A DNA stretch of 64,000 bases from Mycolicibacterium frederiksbergense (GCF_029893345.1 NZ_JARXVE010000007.1:1-64000); one strand, 5' to 3'. Positions 26,686-34,633 are shown, counted from the first letter of the stretch. Program-made: numbers and translations. Notes: generated by a model not told the origin, from the letters alone.

Positions 26686-28334
26686 ATCCGCTCCGGAGCG
26701 CTCACACCGAGGATGGCCAGGCCGTTGGCGATCACCTGACGGGTTGCCGCGCACAGCGCCAGTCGCGCCGCATTCAGATCGCCGGGTTCCTCATCGCCCT
26801 GCGGCAGCACCCGGCAGGAGTCGTAGAACCGGTGATAGTCACCGGCCAGGTCCTCCAGGTACCGGCACACTCGGTGCGGTTCCCGCAGGGCCGCGGCGGC
26901 TTTGAGCACTCGGGGGAATTCACCGAGGTTGCGGATCAGGATGCCCTCTTTGTCATGGGTCAGCAGATCCAGGTGGGCGGTGTCGGCGGTGACGCCCAGA
27001 TCGGCGGCGTTGCGGGCCAGCGCGCAGAGCCGGGCATGTGCGTATTGCACGTAGTAGACCGGGTTTTCGTTGGATGCACTGGACCACAGCGCGAGGTCGA
27101 TGTCGATCGGCGTATCGACCGACGAGCGGATCAGTGAGTACCGCGCGGCGTCGACGCCGATGGCTTCGACCAGATCGTCGAGGGTGATGACGGTGCCGGC
27201 CCGCTTGCTCATCCGCACCGGTTGGCCATCGCGGACCAGGTTGACCATCTGACCGATCAGCACCTCGACGGTGTTCGGGTCGTCACCGAGCGCCGCGGCG
27301 GCCGCCTTCAGCCGCGCGATGTAGCCGTGGTGGTCGGCACCGAGCATGTAGATGCACAGGTCGAATCCGCGCTGGCGCTTGTCCAAGTAGTAGGCCAGGT
27401 CGCCGGCGATGTAGGCGGCGTTGCCGTCGCTCTTGATCACGACGCGATCCTTGTCATCACCGAATTCGGTGGTGCGCAACCACGTTGCGCCGTCCTTCTC
27501 GTAGATGTTGCCGGTCTCACGCAGCTTGGCGATGGCCTGATCCACGCGACCGGAGGTGTGCATCGAGTCTTCGTGGGTGTACACGTCGAAGTCGGTGCCG
27601 AATTCGTGCAGCGACTCCTTGATGTGGGTGAACATCAGGTCGACGCCGATCTCGCGGAAGGCCTCTTGCCGCTCGTCGTCGGGCAGGCTCATCACATCGG
27701 GCCGCTTGGCCAGCACGTCCGCGGCGATGTCGTTGATGTAGGTGCCGGCGTAGCCGTCCTCGGGCGCCGGCTCCCCCTTGGCCGCGGCGACCAGCGAGCG
27801 GGCGAACCGGTCGATCTGGGCACCGTGATCGTTGAAGTAATACTCCCGGGTGACGGCGGCGCCCTGGGTGGTCAGCAGCCGGCCCAGTGCATCGCCCACC
27901 GCGGCCCAGCGGGTGCCGCCGATGTGAATCGGTCCGGTCGGGTTGGCCGAGACGAACTCCAGGTTGATGTTCTCGCCGCCCAGCTCGGCGGAGTTGCCGT
28001 AGCCCGCGCCCGCGTCGAGCACGTTGGTGACGATGACGCCCTGCGCGGAGGCCTCGATGCGCAGGTTGACGAAGCCGGGGCCGGCGACCTCGGCGGCGGC
28101 GATGCCGTCGGCCGAGGTCAGCGCGGTGGCCAGCCAGCCGGCCAGCTCGCGCGGATTGACGCCGACCTTCTTGCCGAGTTGCAGGGCAAGGTTGGTCGCG
28201 TAGTCGCCGTGCTCGAGGTTGCGCGGGCGCTCGACCGTGACGGTGGCGGGCAGCGCGCCCAGGTCCAGGTCGTGTTCGGTCAGCACTGCCGCGGCAGTGG
28301 CCTTGAGCAGCTCGGCAAGGTCGGCGGGGGTCAC
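26682..28334 (-). CDS. argS: arginyl-tRNA synthetase
   Basis: Class I synthetase, 550 residues: N-terminal Add1 domain (about 1-90), HIGH-like HIGGTRW in the ANPTGPIHIGG segment (about 130-142), the KMSKS equivalent PVRMSKRAGTV near 380, and the C-terminal DALR anticodon domain. First gene of the argS-lysA-hom-thrC-thrB operon, an order known to be arginine/lysine linked in actinobacteria. A tRNA-Arg gene is divergent 105 bp away. Confidence 0.97.
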   Translation of the reverse strand: MTPADLAELLKATAAAVLTEHDLDLGALPATVTVERPRNLEHGDYATNLALQLGKKVGVNPRELAGWLATALTSADGIAAAEVAGPGFVNLRIEASAQGVIVTNVLDAGAGYGNSAELGGENINLEFVSANPTGPIHIGGTRWAAVGDALGRLLTTQGAAVTREYYFNDHGAQIDRFARSLVAAAKGEPAPEDGYAGTYINDIAADVLAKRPDVMSLPDDERQEAFREIGVDLMFTHIKESLHEFGTDFDVYTHEDSMHTSGRVDQAIAKLRETGNIYEKDGATWLRTTEFGDDKDRVVIKSDGNAAYIAGDLAYYLDKRQRGFDLCIYMLGADHHGYIARLKAAAAALGDDPNTVEVLIGQMVNLVRDGQPVRMSKRAGTVITLDDLVEAIGVDAARYSLIRSSVDTPIDIDLALWSSASNENPVYYVQYAHARLCALARNAADLGVTADTAHLDLLTHDKEGILIRNLGEFPRVLKAAAALREPHRVCRYLEDLAGDYHRFYDSCRVLPQGDEEPGDLNAARLALCAATRQVIANGLAILGVSAPERM

Positions 28335-28439
28335 GAGGGTCCATCCTATGGTCTGGGGTCTCCCTGCCCCGAATCAGTATTCGCCACGACATGCGCTACG
28401 CTATGCAAGCCCAAACGGCGCGGCTGGTCTCCAGCCCGC

Positions 28440-28512
28440 GCCCCCGTAGCTCAGGGGATAGAGCGTCTGCCTCCGGAGCAGAAGGCCGCAGGTTCGAATC
28501 CTGCCGGGGGCA
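28440..28512 (+). tRNA. tRNA-Arg (anticodon CCG)
   Basis: Seven-base acceptor stem GCCCCCG/CGGGGGC, D arm GCTCAGGGGATAGAGC, anticodon stem TCTGC/GCAGA with loop CTCCGGA, T arm with GGTTCGAATCC, discriminator A. CCA is not encoded (CAGA follows the discriminator C-A). Decodes CGG. The same tRNA lies beside argS in M. tuberculosis. The downstream side is non-syntenic, so it may be an insertion point. Confidence 0.95.
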
Positions 28513-28516
28513 CAGA

Positions 28517-28554
28517 AAAGAGCCAGGTCAGAGCATGTTTTTGACCTGGCTTTT
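28517..28554 (+). terminator. intrinsic terminator after tRNA-Arg
   Basis: Stem GCCAGGTCA / TGACCTGGC (28522-28530 and 28542-28550) with an 11-base loop, followed by TTTT and preceded by AAAAGA, five bases after the tRNA. Confidence 0.85.
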
Positions 28555-28703
28555 GTGCATCTCGGAGACGGATGTGACCCCGGCACCCTTCCCCACCGGC
28601 CTGCCGCTTCTTCTCCGCCTTCAACGCCGCGCCGAGTGACGGCCATTCCATCTACACCTCGGTGAACATCATTCAGCGGTCAACACCACCGTTCCCCATT
28701 AAA

Positions 28704-28734
28704 CATTAGCCGCCTGATAGTATGGCGCCTAATG
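28704..28734. promoter_or_regulatory. inverted repeat over the marR start, likely MarR operator
   Basis: Arms CATTAGCCGCC (28704-28714) and GGCGCCTAATG (28724-28734) match at 10 of 11 positions, with a 9-bp centre. The right arm contains the marR start codon, so binding would block both promoter clearance and translation, a common autorepression design in the family. Confidence 0.6.
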
Positions 28735-29217
28735 AATGGTCTTGTGGGCGCAAAGCTGGAGCTGCTGCTGTCTCGGATCGGCGACGATGAGGCGGGGCGG
28801 CTGGTTATGGCTGTGCTGGCGACGGCGCGTCGGATCGATGCGGCGTGCGCTGACATCCTGTCGCGATACGACATCTCCGAGGGGCGCCTGGCTGCGCTCT
28901 TGGCGGTGTCGGCCGATCCCGGCGTCGCACCCGGAGCGCTGGCGGACCGTCTGGAAGTGACACGGGCGACGGTCACGGGATTGCTCGACGGGCTCGAACG
29001 TCGCGGACTTATCCAACGGGGCGGGAACGCGGGCGACCGGCGCTCACTCACGCTGCGGACCACGCCCCTCGGAGAGCACCTCATCGCCACGCTGACGCCC
29101 CTCTACGCGGACTGGCTCCACCACCTCGAAACCGGGATCGGCGCCGACGAACACGCGACCGTCCTGCGCACGATGGCCGTGATCCAGCACAACATCAGCG
29201 AGGAACCCAGCCGATGA
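28732..29217 (+). CDS. MarR-family transcriptional regulator
   Basis: 161 residues with a winged helix-turn-helix (LADRLEVTRATVTGLLDGLERRG region, about 80-100; wing GGNAGDRRSLTL) and flanking dimerisation helices. First gene of a three-gene run whose second start overlaps its stop by 4 bp. The large inverted repeat over its start suggests autorepression. Not part of the M. tuberculosis backbone at this site, so probably acquired. Confidence 0.92.
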   Translation: MNGLVGAKLELLLSRIGDDEAGRLVMAVLATARRIDAACADILSRYDISEGRLAALLAVSADPGVAPGALADRLEVTRATVTGLLDGLERRGLIQRGGNAGDRRSLTLRTTPLGEHLIATLTPLYADWLHHLETGIGADEHATVLRTMAVIQHNISEEPSR

Positions 29218-29972
29218 AAGATCGTGGAACATCGCGACGCGCTGACATCACCCCTGAGCACCTGACCGCAATGAACGAGGGCCGTGCAGCCTCACGCACG
29301 CTCGCCGAGGCCCTCGCCGTCGACCACACCCTGTTGCTGCGCAGCGTCCTCCCCGACGCGGAGGATGAGCTGCGGGCCACCGTCGTCGAGGCGCAGTCGC
29401 GAGGCATCCTCGGGCGGATGCAACTGATCGGCGCCGCCCTCGAACGATCCCTCGACACGGACCAGTTGGCGCGACTTGCCGCACACCCATCCGACACGGT
29501 GCGCGGCTGGAGCTGTTTCGCCGCCGCCGCAGAGGACACCGAACCCGCCAGGCTGCTGACTCGACTGCGCCCGTTTGCCGACAACTCTCACTTCGCGGTG
29601 CGCGAGTGGGCATGGATGGCCGCACGCCCGATCCTGGTCACCAACCTCGACTCCAGCATCGCGCTTCTGGCCAAATGGACGAAAGATAAGTCCGAACGCA
29701 CCCGCCGGTTCGCCAGCGAAGCACTCCGCCCACGCGGGGTATGGGCGACCCACATCGCTGAGTTCAAGGCCGATCCCGACAGAGGGCTGCCGATCCTGAA
29801 CCCCCTGCGCGTAGACCCGTCCCGGTACGTGCAGGACTCAGTGGCGAACTGGATCAACGACGCCGCCAAGACGAACCCCGACTGGGCGCGCATCCTGTGC
29901 CGCACCTGGCGCACCGACAGCCCGACCGAAGCGACCGAACGCATCACCAGACGCGCCCTACGGTCCCTCTGA
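29214..29972 (+). CDS. AlkC/AlkD-type HEAT-repeat DNA alkylation repair protein
   Basis: 252 residues of alpha-helical HEAT-like repeats. The segments SERTRRFASEALRPRGVWA (about 161-179) and VDPSRYVQDSVANWINDAAK (about 200-219) are diagnostic of the AlkC/AlkD glycosylase superfamily, which removes N-alkylated purines without base flipping. Whether the catalytic acid and Arg of AlkD are kept was not verified. Overlaps marR by ATGA, so expression is coupled to that regulator. Confidence 0.82.
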   Translation: MKDRGTSRRADITPEHLTAMNEGRAASRTLAEALAVDHTLLLRSVLPDAEDELRATVVEAQSRGILGRMQLIGAALERSLDTDQLARLAAHPSDTVRGWSCFAAAAEDTEPARLLTRLRPFADNSHFAVREWAWMAARPILVTNLDSSIALLAKWTKDKSERTRRFASEALRPRGVWATHIAEFKADPDRGLPILNPLRVDPSRYVQDSVANWINDAAKTNPDWARILCRTWRTDSPTEATERITRRALRSL

Positions 29973-29998
29973 CCCATCCCACTACCGAAGGAACCGCG

Positions 29999-30295
29999 AT
30001 GTCCACCATCGAGATCATCGAATTCAACACCCGACCCGGAACCACGGTCGAAACTCTTCGCGACGCACTGGACAACCTCGACCGGGAACTTACCGCCATC
30101 GGCGGCTTTGAGTCGCGGACGCTCTATCGCGCGGCGGGAACAGAGAACGGTTGGCTCCTCGACTACCGATGGGTGACACTCGCCGACGCTCAAGCGTCGA
30201 TGAGCAACGTCGCGACCACGGAAGCCTTCATCACCCTCATGGCGCTCGTCGATGCCCCGGAATCAATGAAGCTGACCTACGGCGTCCCCGCCTAA
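29999..30295 (+). CDS. small protein, dimeric alpha-beta barrel/monooxygenase-like
   Basis: 98 residues from ATG 29999 with GAAGGA ten bases upstream; a longer frame upstream would overlap the repair gene. The pattern (FNTRPGTTVETLRDALDNL, then FESRTLYRAAGTENGWLLDY and a C-terminal helix) resembles antibiotic-biosynthesis-monooxygenase/ABM-type small proteins. Third gene of the marR operon, 26 bp after the repair gene. No function can be assigned. Confidence 0.72.
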   Translation: MSTIEIIEFNTRPGTTVETLRDALDNLDRELTAIGGFESRTLYRAAGTENGWLLDYRWVTLADAQASMSNVATTEAFITLMALVDAPESMKLTYGVPA

Positions 30296-30368
30296 ACCCG
30301 TCGGGGCTGCGGGTAACCGAGGGGTGACTGTGAGGCTTGTGCATCTCGGGCCAAGTCACGCGCCGGGG

Positions 30369-31757
30369 TCATTCACCCAGACCAATGTGCTCGGCAAGGC
30401 GCCTGACGCCTTCGGTGATCTGAGCGACGCTCGCGGCCCCATAGGAAAAGCGCAGGAACGGGGCTGGTGGCTCGTCCACGAAGAAATGTCGCCCGTCGCC
30501 GACGAGCACCCCAGCCGAATAGGCGGCGGCGCACACCTCGCGGGTATCGGTGCCCTCGGGCAACCGCGCCCAGAGATGGAGGCCGCCCTGGGGGATCTTG
30601 GGAATACGAACCCCGGGCAGGGTGGTCCGGATCGCGGCGGCGAGTGCGTCGCGTCGGCTGCCGAGTTCGCCGCGGAGCCGTTTCAGATGCCGCGGCCACA
30701 CATTCGAGGTCACCAAGCTCAGGGCGATTTCCTGCACTATCGGGGCGACGCAGAGGTCGTCGGCGGTGCGGGAAGCCCGGAGCCTGGCACCAGCCGGACC
30801 CCGAGCGATGATCGCACCGAGTCTGAGCCCCGGTGAAGCCGGTTTCGAGAGCGTGAGGATGGACACGACGTGTCCGTGCGGATCCTCGGCGGACAGCGGC
30901 GCCGGGGCCTGTCCGTCGATGCCGAGGTGTCGGGCCCAGTCGTCCTCGATGATGAACGCCCCGTGTCGCGTGGCGAGTTCGAGCACCTGCTTCCTGCGTT
31001 CGGCGCTCAGCACCGCGCCGGTGGGGTTCGCGTAGCTCGGCTGGAGGTAGATCACCCGCGCCCTGGTGCGAGTGAGCTCGTCGGCCAGGCGATCCACCAG
31101 AATGCCGTCGGCGTCGGTGGGCACGGAGGCGAGGTCGAGGCCGGCGCTCTGTGCGGCCAGGATCGCACCTGGGTAGCTGGGGCTCTCGGTTATCACCGTC
31201 GAACCCGGTTCGGCGAGGGTTCGCATCGCGAAGACGAGGCCCTGTTGCCCGCCGGAGACGATGAGCACGTCATTCGGGTCCGCGTGGTATGTGGAGGCGA
31301 GGACCCGTCTGAGTTCCGGTGATCCGGCCGGCGGTGTCATGACCCAGGCGCGATTACTTTTGGCGGCGCGGGACCCGATCCGGTGCAGTTCCTCGGTCGG
31401 CAGGAGTTCGGGGGCGAGATATCCCCACGACAACGGGATGTGCTCGGGCGTGCCGTAACCGCCCAGCCTCGAGGCCCGGTCCGCGTCCACCCGCGCGCGG
31501 CCCAGGGTCTGGGACTGCCAGGAGAAATCCGGCTCGGACAGACGTTCGTGGCCGGCCACGAACGTCCCGCGTCCCGGCTCCGCCCGCACCAATCCCAATG
31601 CGCTCAATTCCGAGAGCGCCGCGGAGATGGTGGCCGCGCTCGCATGGAACTGGGCAGACAGTTCCCGCACGCCCGGGAGCTTCTCTCCGGGGTGCATCGT
31701 GGCGATCCGCTGCTGGAGCTGCACCGCAATGGCGGACGATCTGTTATCGTTCGACAT
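30369..31757 (-). CDS. MocR-type regulator (GntR HTH fused to aminotransferase)
   Basis: 462 residues: N-terminal GntR winged helix (LPGVRELSAQFHASAATISAALSEL, about 27-50, with GRGTFV wing) fused to a fold-type I aminotransferase domain with the PLP Lys in LTLSKPASPGLRLG (about 299-312). MocR proteins sense a PLP-bound ligand and control neighbouring genes. It is divergent from the GNAT acetyltransferase, a probable target. An inverted repeat lies over its start codon. Confidence 0.9.
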   Translation of the reverse strand: MSNDNRSSAIAVQLQQRIATMHPGEKLPGVRELSAQFHASAATISAALSELSALGLVRAEPGRGTFVAGHERLSEPDFSWQSQTLGRARVDADRASRLGGYGTPEHIPLSWGYLAPELLPTEELHRIGSRAAKSNRAWVMTPPAGSPELRRVLASTYHADPNDVLIVSGGQQGLVFAMRTLAEPGSTVITESPSYPGAILAAQSAGLDLASVPTDADGILVDRLADELTRTRARVIYLQPSYANPTGAVLSAERRKQVLELATRHGAFIIEDDWARHLGIDGQAPAPLSAEDPHGHVVSILTLSKPASPGLRLGAIIARGPAGARLRASRTADDLCVAPIVQEIALSLVTSNVWPRHLKRLRGELGSRRDALAAAIRTTLPGVRIPKIPQGGLHLWARLPEGTDTREVCAAAYSAGVLVGDGRHFFVDEPPAPFLRFSYGAASVAQITEGVRRLAEHIGLGE

Positions 31758-31777
31758 GAGGCTATTAGATAACGTTA
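31743..31777. promoter_or_regulatory. operator-like elements at the MocR start
   Basis: GTTATC (31743-31748) and GATAAC (31768-31773) form an inverted repeat around the start codon of the MocR gene; the second half is also part of the palindrome TAACGTTA (31770-31777). Position suits autoregulation or joint control of the divergent acetyltransferase gene. Confidence 0.4.
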
Positions 31778-32000
31778 CTGCGATTTCGGCAAGTCCGTTA
31801 CCCTCCGCATCCGGTGCGCAACCGGCTCTCCCTCTGCCACAGCCATGAACGGCGGCCGCTCCGTGTCGCGGGATGTCTCGGCCTCCGCCATCGAGGCGAA
31901 GGAGGCCCCGTGATCACGTAACCCTCGAGCACGAAATCGCGTGCTGCGCAAGCACAAGACCCCACTCCGCCCTGAAACCCCAACTCGATAGGAGCCGCCC

Positions 32001-32465
32001 ATGGCAACGACCACCACCCCGACGATCCGTCCGCTCGCCTACGCCGACGAGGCTCGCTGGCGCGTCCTCTTTCGGGCCTACCGCGTGTTCTACAAGCTGA
32101 CCGAGTCCGAGGAGGTCGTCTCGCGCGCGTGGGGGTGGTTCATGGACCCCCGCCACGAATGCAAGGCCCTCGTCGCCGAAGTGGACGGGGCGATCGTCGG
32201 TTTCGCGCATCACCGCCGCTTCTCCTCGCCGTACACCGGCACCACCGGCATCTTCCTGGACGATCTGTTCACCGATCCCGAGGTTCGCGGCCGGGGCATC
32301 GGGCGCGCGCTCATCGGGCGTCTCACCGAGATGGCCGGCGCCGAAGGGCGGGCCGTGGTCCAGTGGGTGACCGCGGAGGACAACCACACCGCCCAGGCGC
32401 TGTACAACACCCTCGCCACGCGCACGAGCTGGGTCACCTACGAAGCCCAACCCAGCGCGACGTAG
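32001..32465 (+). CDS. GNAT-family N-acetyltransferase
   Basis: 154 residues with the acetyl-CoA loop VRGRGIGRALIGRL (about 95-108) and FLDDLFTDPE before it. Substrate unknown; the closest general types acetylate amines or amino acids. Divergent from the MocR regulator and probably controlled by it. Good SD (GATAGGAG) upstream of ATG 32001. Confidence 0.9.
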   Translation: MATTTTPTIRPLAYADEARWRVLFRAYRVFYKLTESEEVVSRAWGWFMDPRHECKALVAEVDGAIVGFAHHRRFSSPYTGTTGIFLDDLFTDPEVRGRGIGRALIGRLTEMAGAEGRAVVQWVTAEDNHTAQALYNTLATRTSWVTYEAQPSAT

Positions 32466-32469
32466 CTGA

Positions 32470-32509
32470 AACACCCCCGGCTTCCGCTTCCGCGGAGGCC
32501 GGGGGTGTT
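32470..32509. terminator. bidirectional terminator
   Basis: Strong hairpin: arms AACACCCCCGGC and GCCGGGGGTGTT with TCCGC/GCGGA extending it to a short loop. Lies between the converging acetyltransferase and TDT genes and can serve both strands, though U-tracts are weak. Confidence 0.75.
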
Positions 32510-32530
32510 CTGAAATCAACACTCCGCACG

Positions 32531-33667
32531 TCAGCTCACGGGGTCTTTCTGCGCCTTCACCGGTCCGGTACTCGGCGGCCGCAGCAGGTGACCGCCCAGG
32601 CTGCCCCTCGCGGTGCGGACAGCGACCAGAATCCAGGTGCCGAGCAGACCGGCGTAGGCGATGACGGCCGCGACCTTGAACGCCGGAAGGTGGGTGTGCA
32701 GCGCCAGCTGGGTGGTACCGGTGACGAACGTGCCGACCGGGAAGGTCAGGCTCCACCAGGTCAGCGCGAACGGCATGCCGCGCCGCAAGGTTCGCACGGT
32801 CAGCGAGGTCGCCAACGCGATCCACAGCACCGCGAAGCCCCACACCGGGACGCCGTAGAGAATGGCGAATGTGCTCAGGTCCCCGGCGATCTGGGAGTCG
32901 ACGGCGAGCGCCGCATTGGTTCCGAGAAGTCCTGCCGCCGTGATGGATTGACCGAGCGGGCCGAGCACGATCCACAGCGTCGGCACCCGCGCGGTGCCGG
33001 AGGTGCCGTAGTGGGTCAGCCGGCTCCAGATCATCGCGAGGATCAACAACGAGGCCAGCAGCGACAACCCGAACATCGCGTAGCAGCCGTACAGCATGGT
33101 CTGCCGGCCGGTACCTGGCGCCATATCCGGGATCAGCAGCGCACCCGTAGCGGCCGACACCATCGGCGGGACCACCGGCATCAGCCAGCCGCCGAAGGCC
33201 GCATCGGGTTCGACGTTGTGCTGGGTGAACATCAGGAACGGGATGCTGACAGCGGTGAACAGCCCGCCGACCGTGCCGGCGGTCCACAGCACCCAATCCA
33301 GGTCGATGGCGACGCGTGCACCGATCAGGTCCCGGCCCACCAGGGTCGCGCCCGCTCCGACGGTCAGCAGTGCCATCGGCGCGGCGCCGTAGAAATGCGC
33401 CATCTGCGGATTGCGGGCGTGGCTGCGGGCCACCGTGGGGTGGCGCAGCCAATGCCCGCCGACGATGACGATGAGGACGAGCAGCAGGAGCGCGGCGATC
33501 ACCCAAACCACCTCGGCGAATCCGCGCAGACCCGGCACGTGGACGGGCAGGGTGGCCCCGGCAACCGCGACGATCCCGGTGCCCATCACCGACGCGAACC
33601 AGTTGGGTCCGATGTTGCCCAGTACCTCGACTCGGGTCCGCGGCTCGTCCGGGCGGGTGGTGGCCAT
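32531..33667 (-). CDS. TDT-family transporter (TehA/Mae1 type)
   Basis: 378 residues from ATG 33667 with about ten membrane helices; the family opening NWFASVMGTGIVAVAG (about 19-34) is present. TDT proteins move C4-dicarboxylates, tellurite, or anions such as sulfite (Ssu1-type); substrate unclear. A longer frame to 33760 adds a non-conserved tail and is not favoured. Transcribed toward the GNAT gene. Confidence 0.85.
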   Translation of the reverse strand: MATTRPDEPRTRVEVLGNIGPNWFASVMGTGIVAVAGATLPVHVPGLRGFAEVVWVIAALLLLVLIVIVGGHWLRHPTVARSHARNPQMAHFYGAAPMALLTVGAGATLVGRDLIGARVAIDLDWVLWTAGTVGGLFTAVSIPFLMFTQHNVEPDAAFGGWLMPVVPPMVSAATGALLIPDMAPGTGRQTMLYGCYAMFGLSLLASLLILAMIWSRLTHYGTSGTARVPTLWIVLGPLGQSITAAGLLGTNAALAVDSQIAGDLSTFAILYGVPVWGFAVLWIALATSLTVRTLRRGMPFALTWWSLTFPVGTFVTGTTQLALHTHLPAFKVAAVIAYAGLLGTWILVAVRTARGSLGGHLLRPPSTGPVKAQKDPVS

Positions 33668-34011
33668 GCCAGACCCTACTGCCGACGAGTCTGGGCGCTG
33701 CGCGAGATCGGTGATGCGCGTGCGCAGAATGCTGCTGGTTTGCGGTGGATCGGAGCGCACTCAGCAACTTTTCCGCATCGAGTTGGTGAACACATGTCCG
33801 ATCAACCCTGCGGCGCCCGGACCCACAGAACATGAAAACGCAAATACCCTGTGATCCATGCCTTCATCAATCCCGTTCCCCGACCCGGACAGCGCCGCGA
33901 ATAGGAGATTTTCGGTTTTCAAACTGTCCGCAAACTGAATGTGTGGCAAACACTACCGAGGGTATACAGTGGGCGGCACCGTGCCGGTATCACATCCAGG
34001 GGGCACAGATC
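33668..34011. other. intergenic region upstream of the repeat protein
   Basis: 344 bp between divergent genes with no credible coding frame. Contains an AT-richer patch near 33900-33970 and, on the plus strand, GTGGCA (33941-33946) then TATACA (33963-33968) as a possible promoter for the secreted repeat protein, with GGGGGCA before its start as ribosome-binding site. The short open frames in it do not look coding. Confidence 0.4.
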
Positions 34012-34425
34012 ATGAACAAGCGCATCTCAATGGCAGTGGCCGCCGCAGCCCTCGGCGCCGGCATCGCGCTCGGGGCGCCCGCATCGCCCGCGGCCGCCGC
34101 GCCCAACTGCGCCAATGTGATCAACCAGATCAACAACAGCGGCTACACGCCGACCACCGGGGAGAAGTGGGCCTGCGCGGCTCAGATCGAGGCGAATAAG
34201 TGGGCCACGTTCCCGAGCACCCAGCTCAACAAGTGGACCAGCTTCCCCGGCAACCTCGCGAACAAATGGGCCAACTTCCCGGCCAACCAGCTCCAGAAAT
34301 GGACCAGTTTCCCCAGCACACAGCTCAACAAATGGACCAGCTTCCCAAGCACCCAGCTCAACAAGTGGACCAGCTTCCCGAGCACCCAGCTCCAGAAGTG
34401 GACGACCGGTACCCGCCACCGCTAA
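34012..34425 (+). CDS. secreted protein of tandem 11-residue Lys-Trp repeats
   Basis: 137 residues. Residues 1-30 are a Sec signal peptide with a long Ala-rich core and AAA-A cleavage region. The mature part has Cys33 and Cys56, then a strictly phased 11-residue repeat beginning at Glu51: each unit has Lys-Trp at positions 2-3, usually Phe-Pro at 6-7 and Gln-Leu at 10-11 (for example NKWTSFPSTQL). Six complete units cover 62-127, with a divergent one before and a partial one after. No family recognised. Codon use fits the genome. Exported, probably small extracellular or wall-associated; a role as cell-wall or carbohydrate binder is only a guess. A decayed relative lies immediately downstream on the other strand. 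Confidence 0.9.
   Translation: MNKRISMAVAAAALGAGIALGAPASPAAAAPNCANVINQINNSGYTPTTGEKWACAAQIEANKWATFPSTQLNKWTSFPGNLANKWANFPANQLQKWTSFPSTQLNKWTSFPSTQLNKWTSFPSTQLQKWTTGTRHR
34162..34415 (+). repeat. 33-bp tandem repeats encoding the Lys-Trp units
   Basis: Coding tandem repeat with 33-bp period; the last three units (about 34294-34392) are almost identical at the DNA level while the first are divergent, indicating recent duplication at the 3' end. Copy number may vary between strains. Confidence 0.85.
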
Positions 34426-34427
34426 CA

Positions 34428-34455
34428 GGTAGCACGTCGAAGACGTTGCGCTACC
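34428..34455 (+). terminator. hairpin after the repeat protein gene
   Basis: GGTAGC and GCTACC arms plus inner ACGT/ACGT pairing, three bases after the stop codon. No clear U-tract. Possible terminator or mRNA 3' stabiliser. Confidence 0.45.
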
Positions 34456-34481
34456 GCTGATTTCAATTTGTCAGCCCGGGC

Positions 34482-34622
34482 TTAGCCCAGGCCGGTCCAC
34501 TTCTTGAGCTGTTTACCCGGGAAGTTCTTCCACTTCTCGACAGTGGAGTTGGTCGGCGGGCTCGCGGCATCGGTGATGGCGCCCTTGGCGGCGCCGGTCA
34601 CCGCCGATGAAACGCGTCGCAC
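34482..34622 (-). pseudogene. degenerate or minimal copy of the Lys-Trp repeat gene
   Basis: On the minus strand a short frame ending in TAA at 34482 reads ...STVEKWKNFPGKQLKKWTG LG: one full 11-residue unit and a partial one with the same Lys-Trp, Phe-Pro, Gln-Leu spacing as the neighbouring gene. The nearest in-frame start is GTG at 34622, giving 46 residues, with no signal peptide; upstream it would overlap the oxidoreductase stop. Most likely the 3' remnant of a paralogous secreted protein that lost its 5' end, or a very small intact member. Confidence 0.6.
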
Positions 34623-34633
34623 GCCGACGCGCG

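Noticed and set aside
28401..28651. Minus-strand frames reading GRIRTCGLLLRRQTLYPL across the tRNA
   Set aside because: This is the well-known false protein produced by translating the antisense of a tRNA gene; the tRNA explains the sequence.
28440..32510. Active integrative element at tRNA-Arg
   Set aside because: No integrase, excisionase or repeated tRNA 3' end (attR) found in the window.
33761..33949. 62-residue minus-strand frame upstream of the TDT gene
   Set aside because: No ribosome-binding site, atypical codon use and no protein-like pattern; lies in a promoter region.
34162..34415. CRISPR-like array
   Set aside because: The 33-bp repeats are contiguous, in frame and protein-coding, with no spacers.
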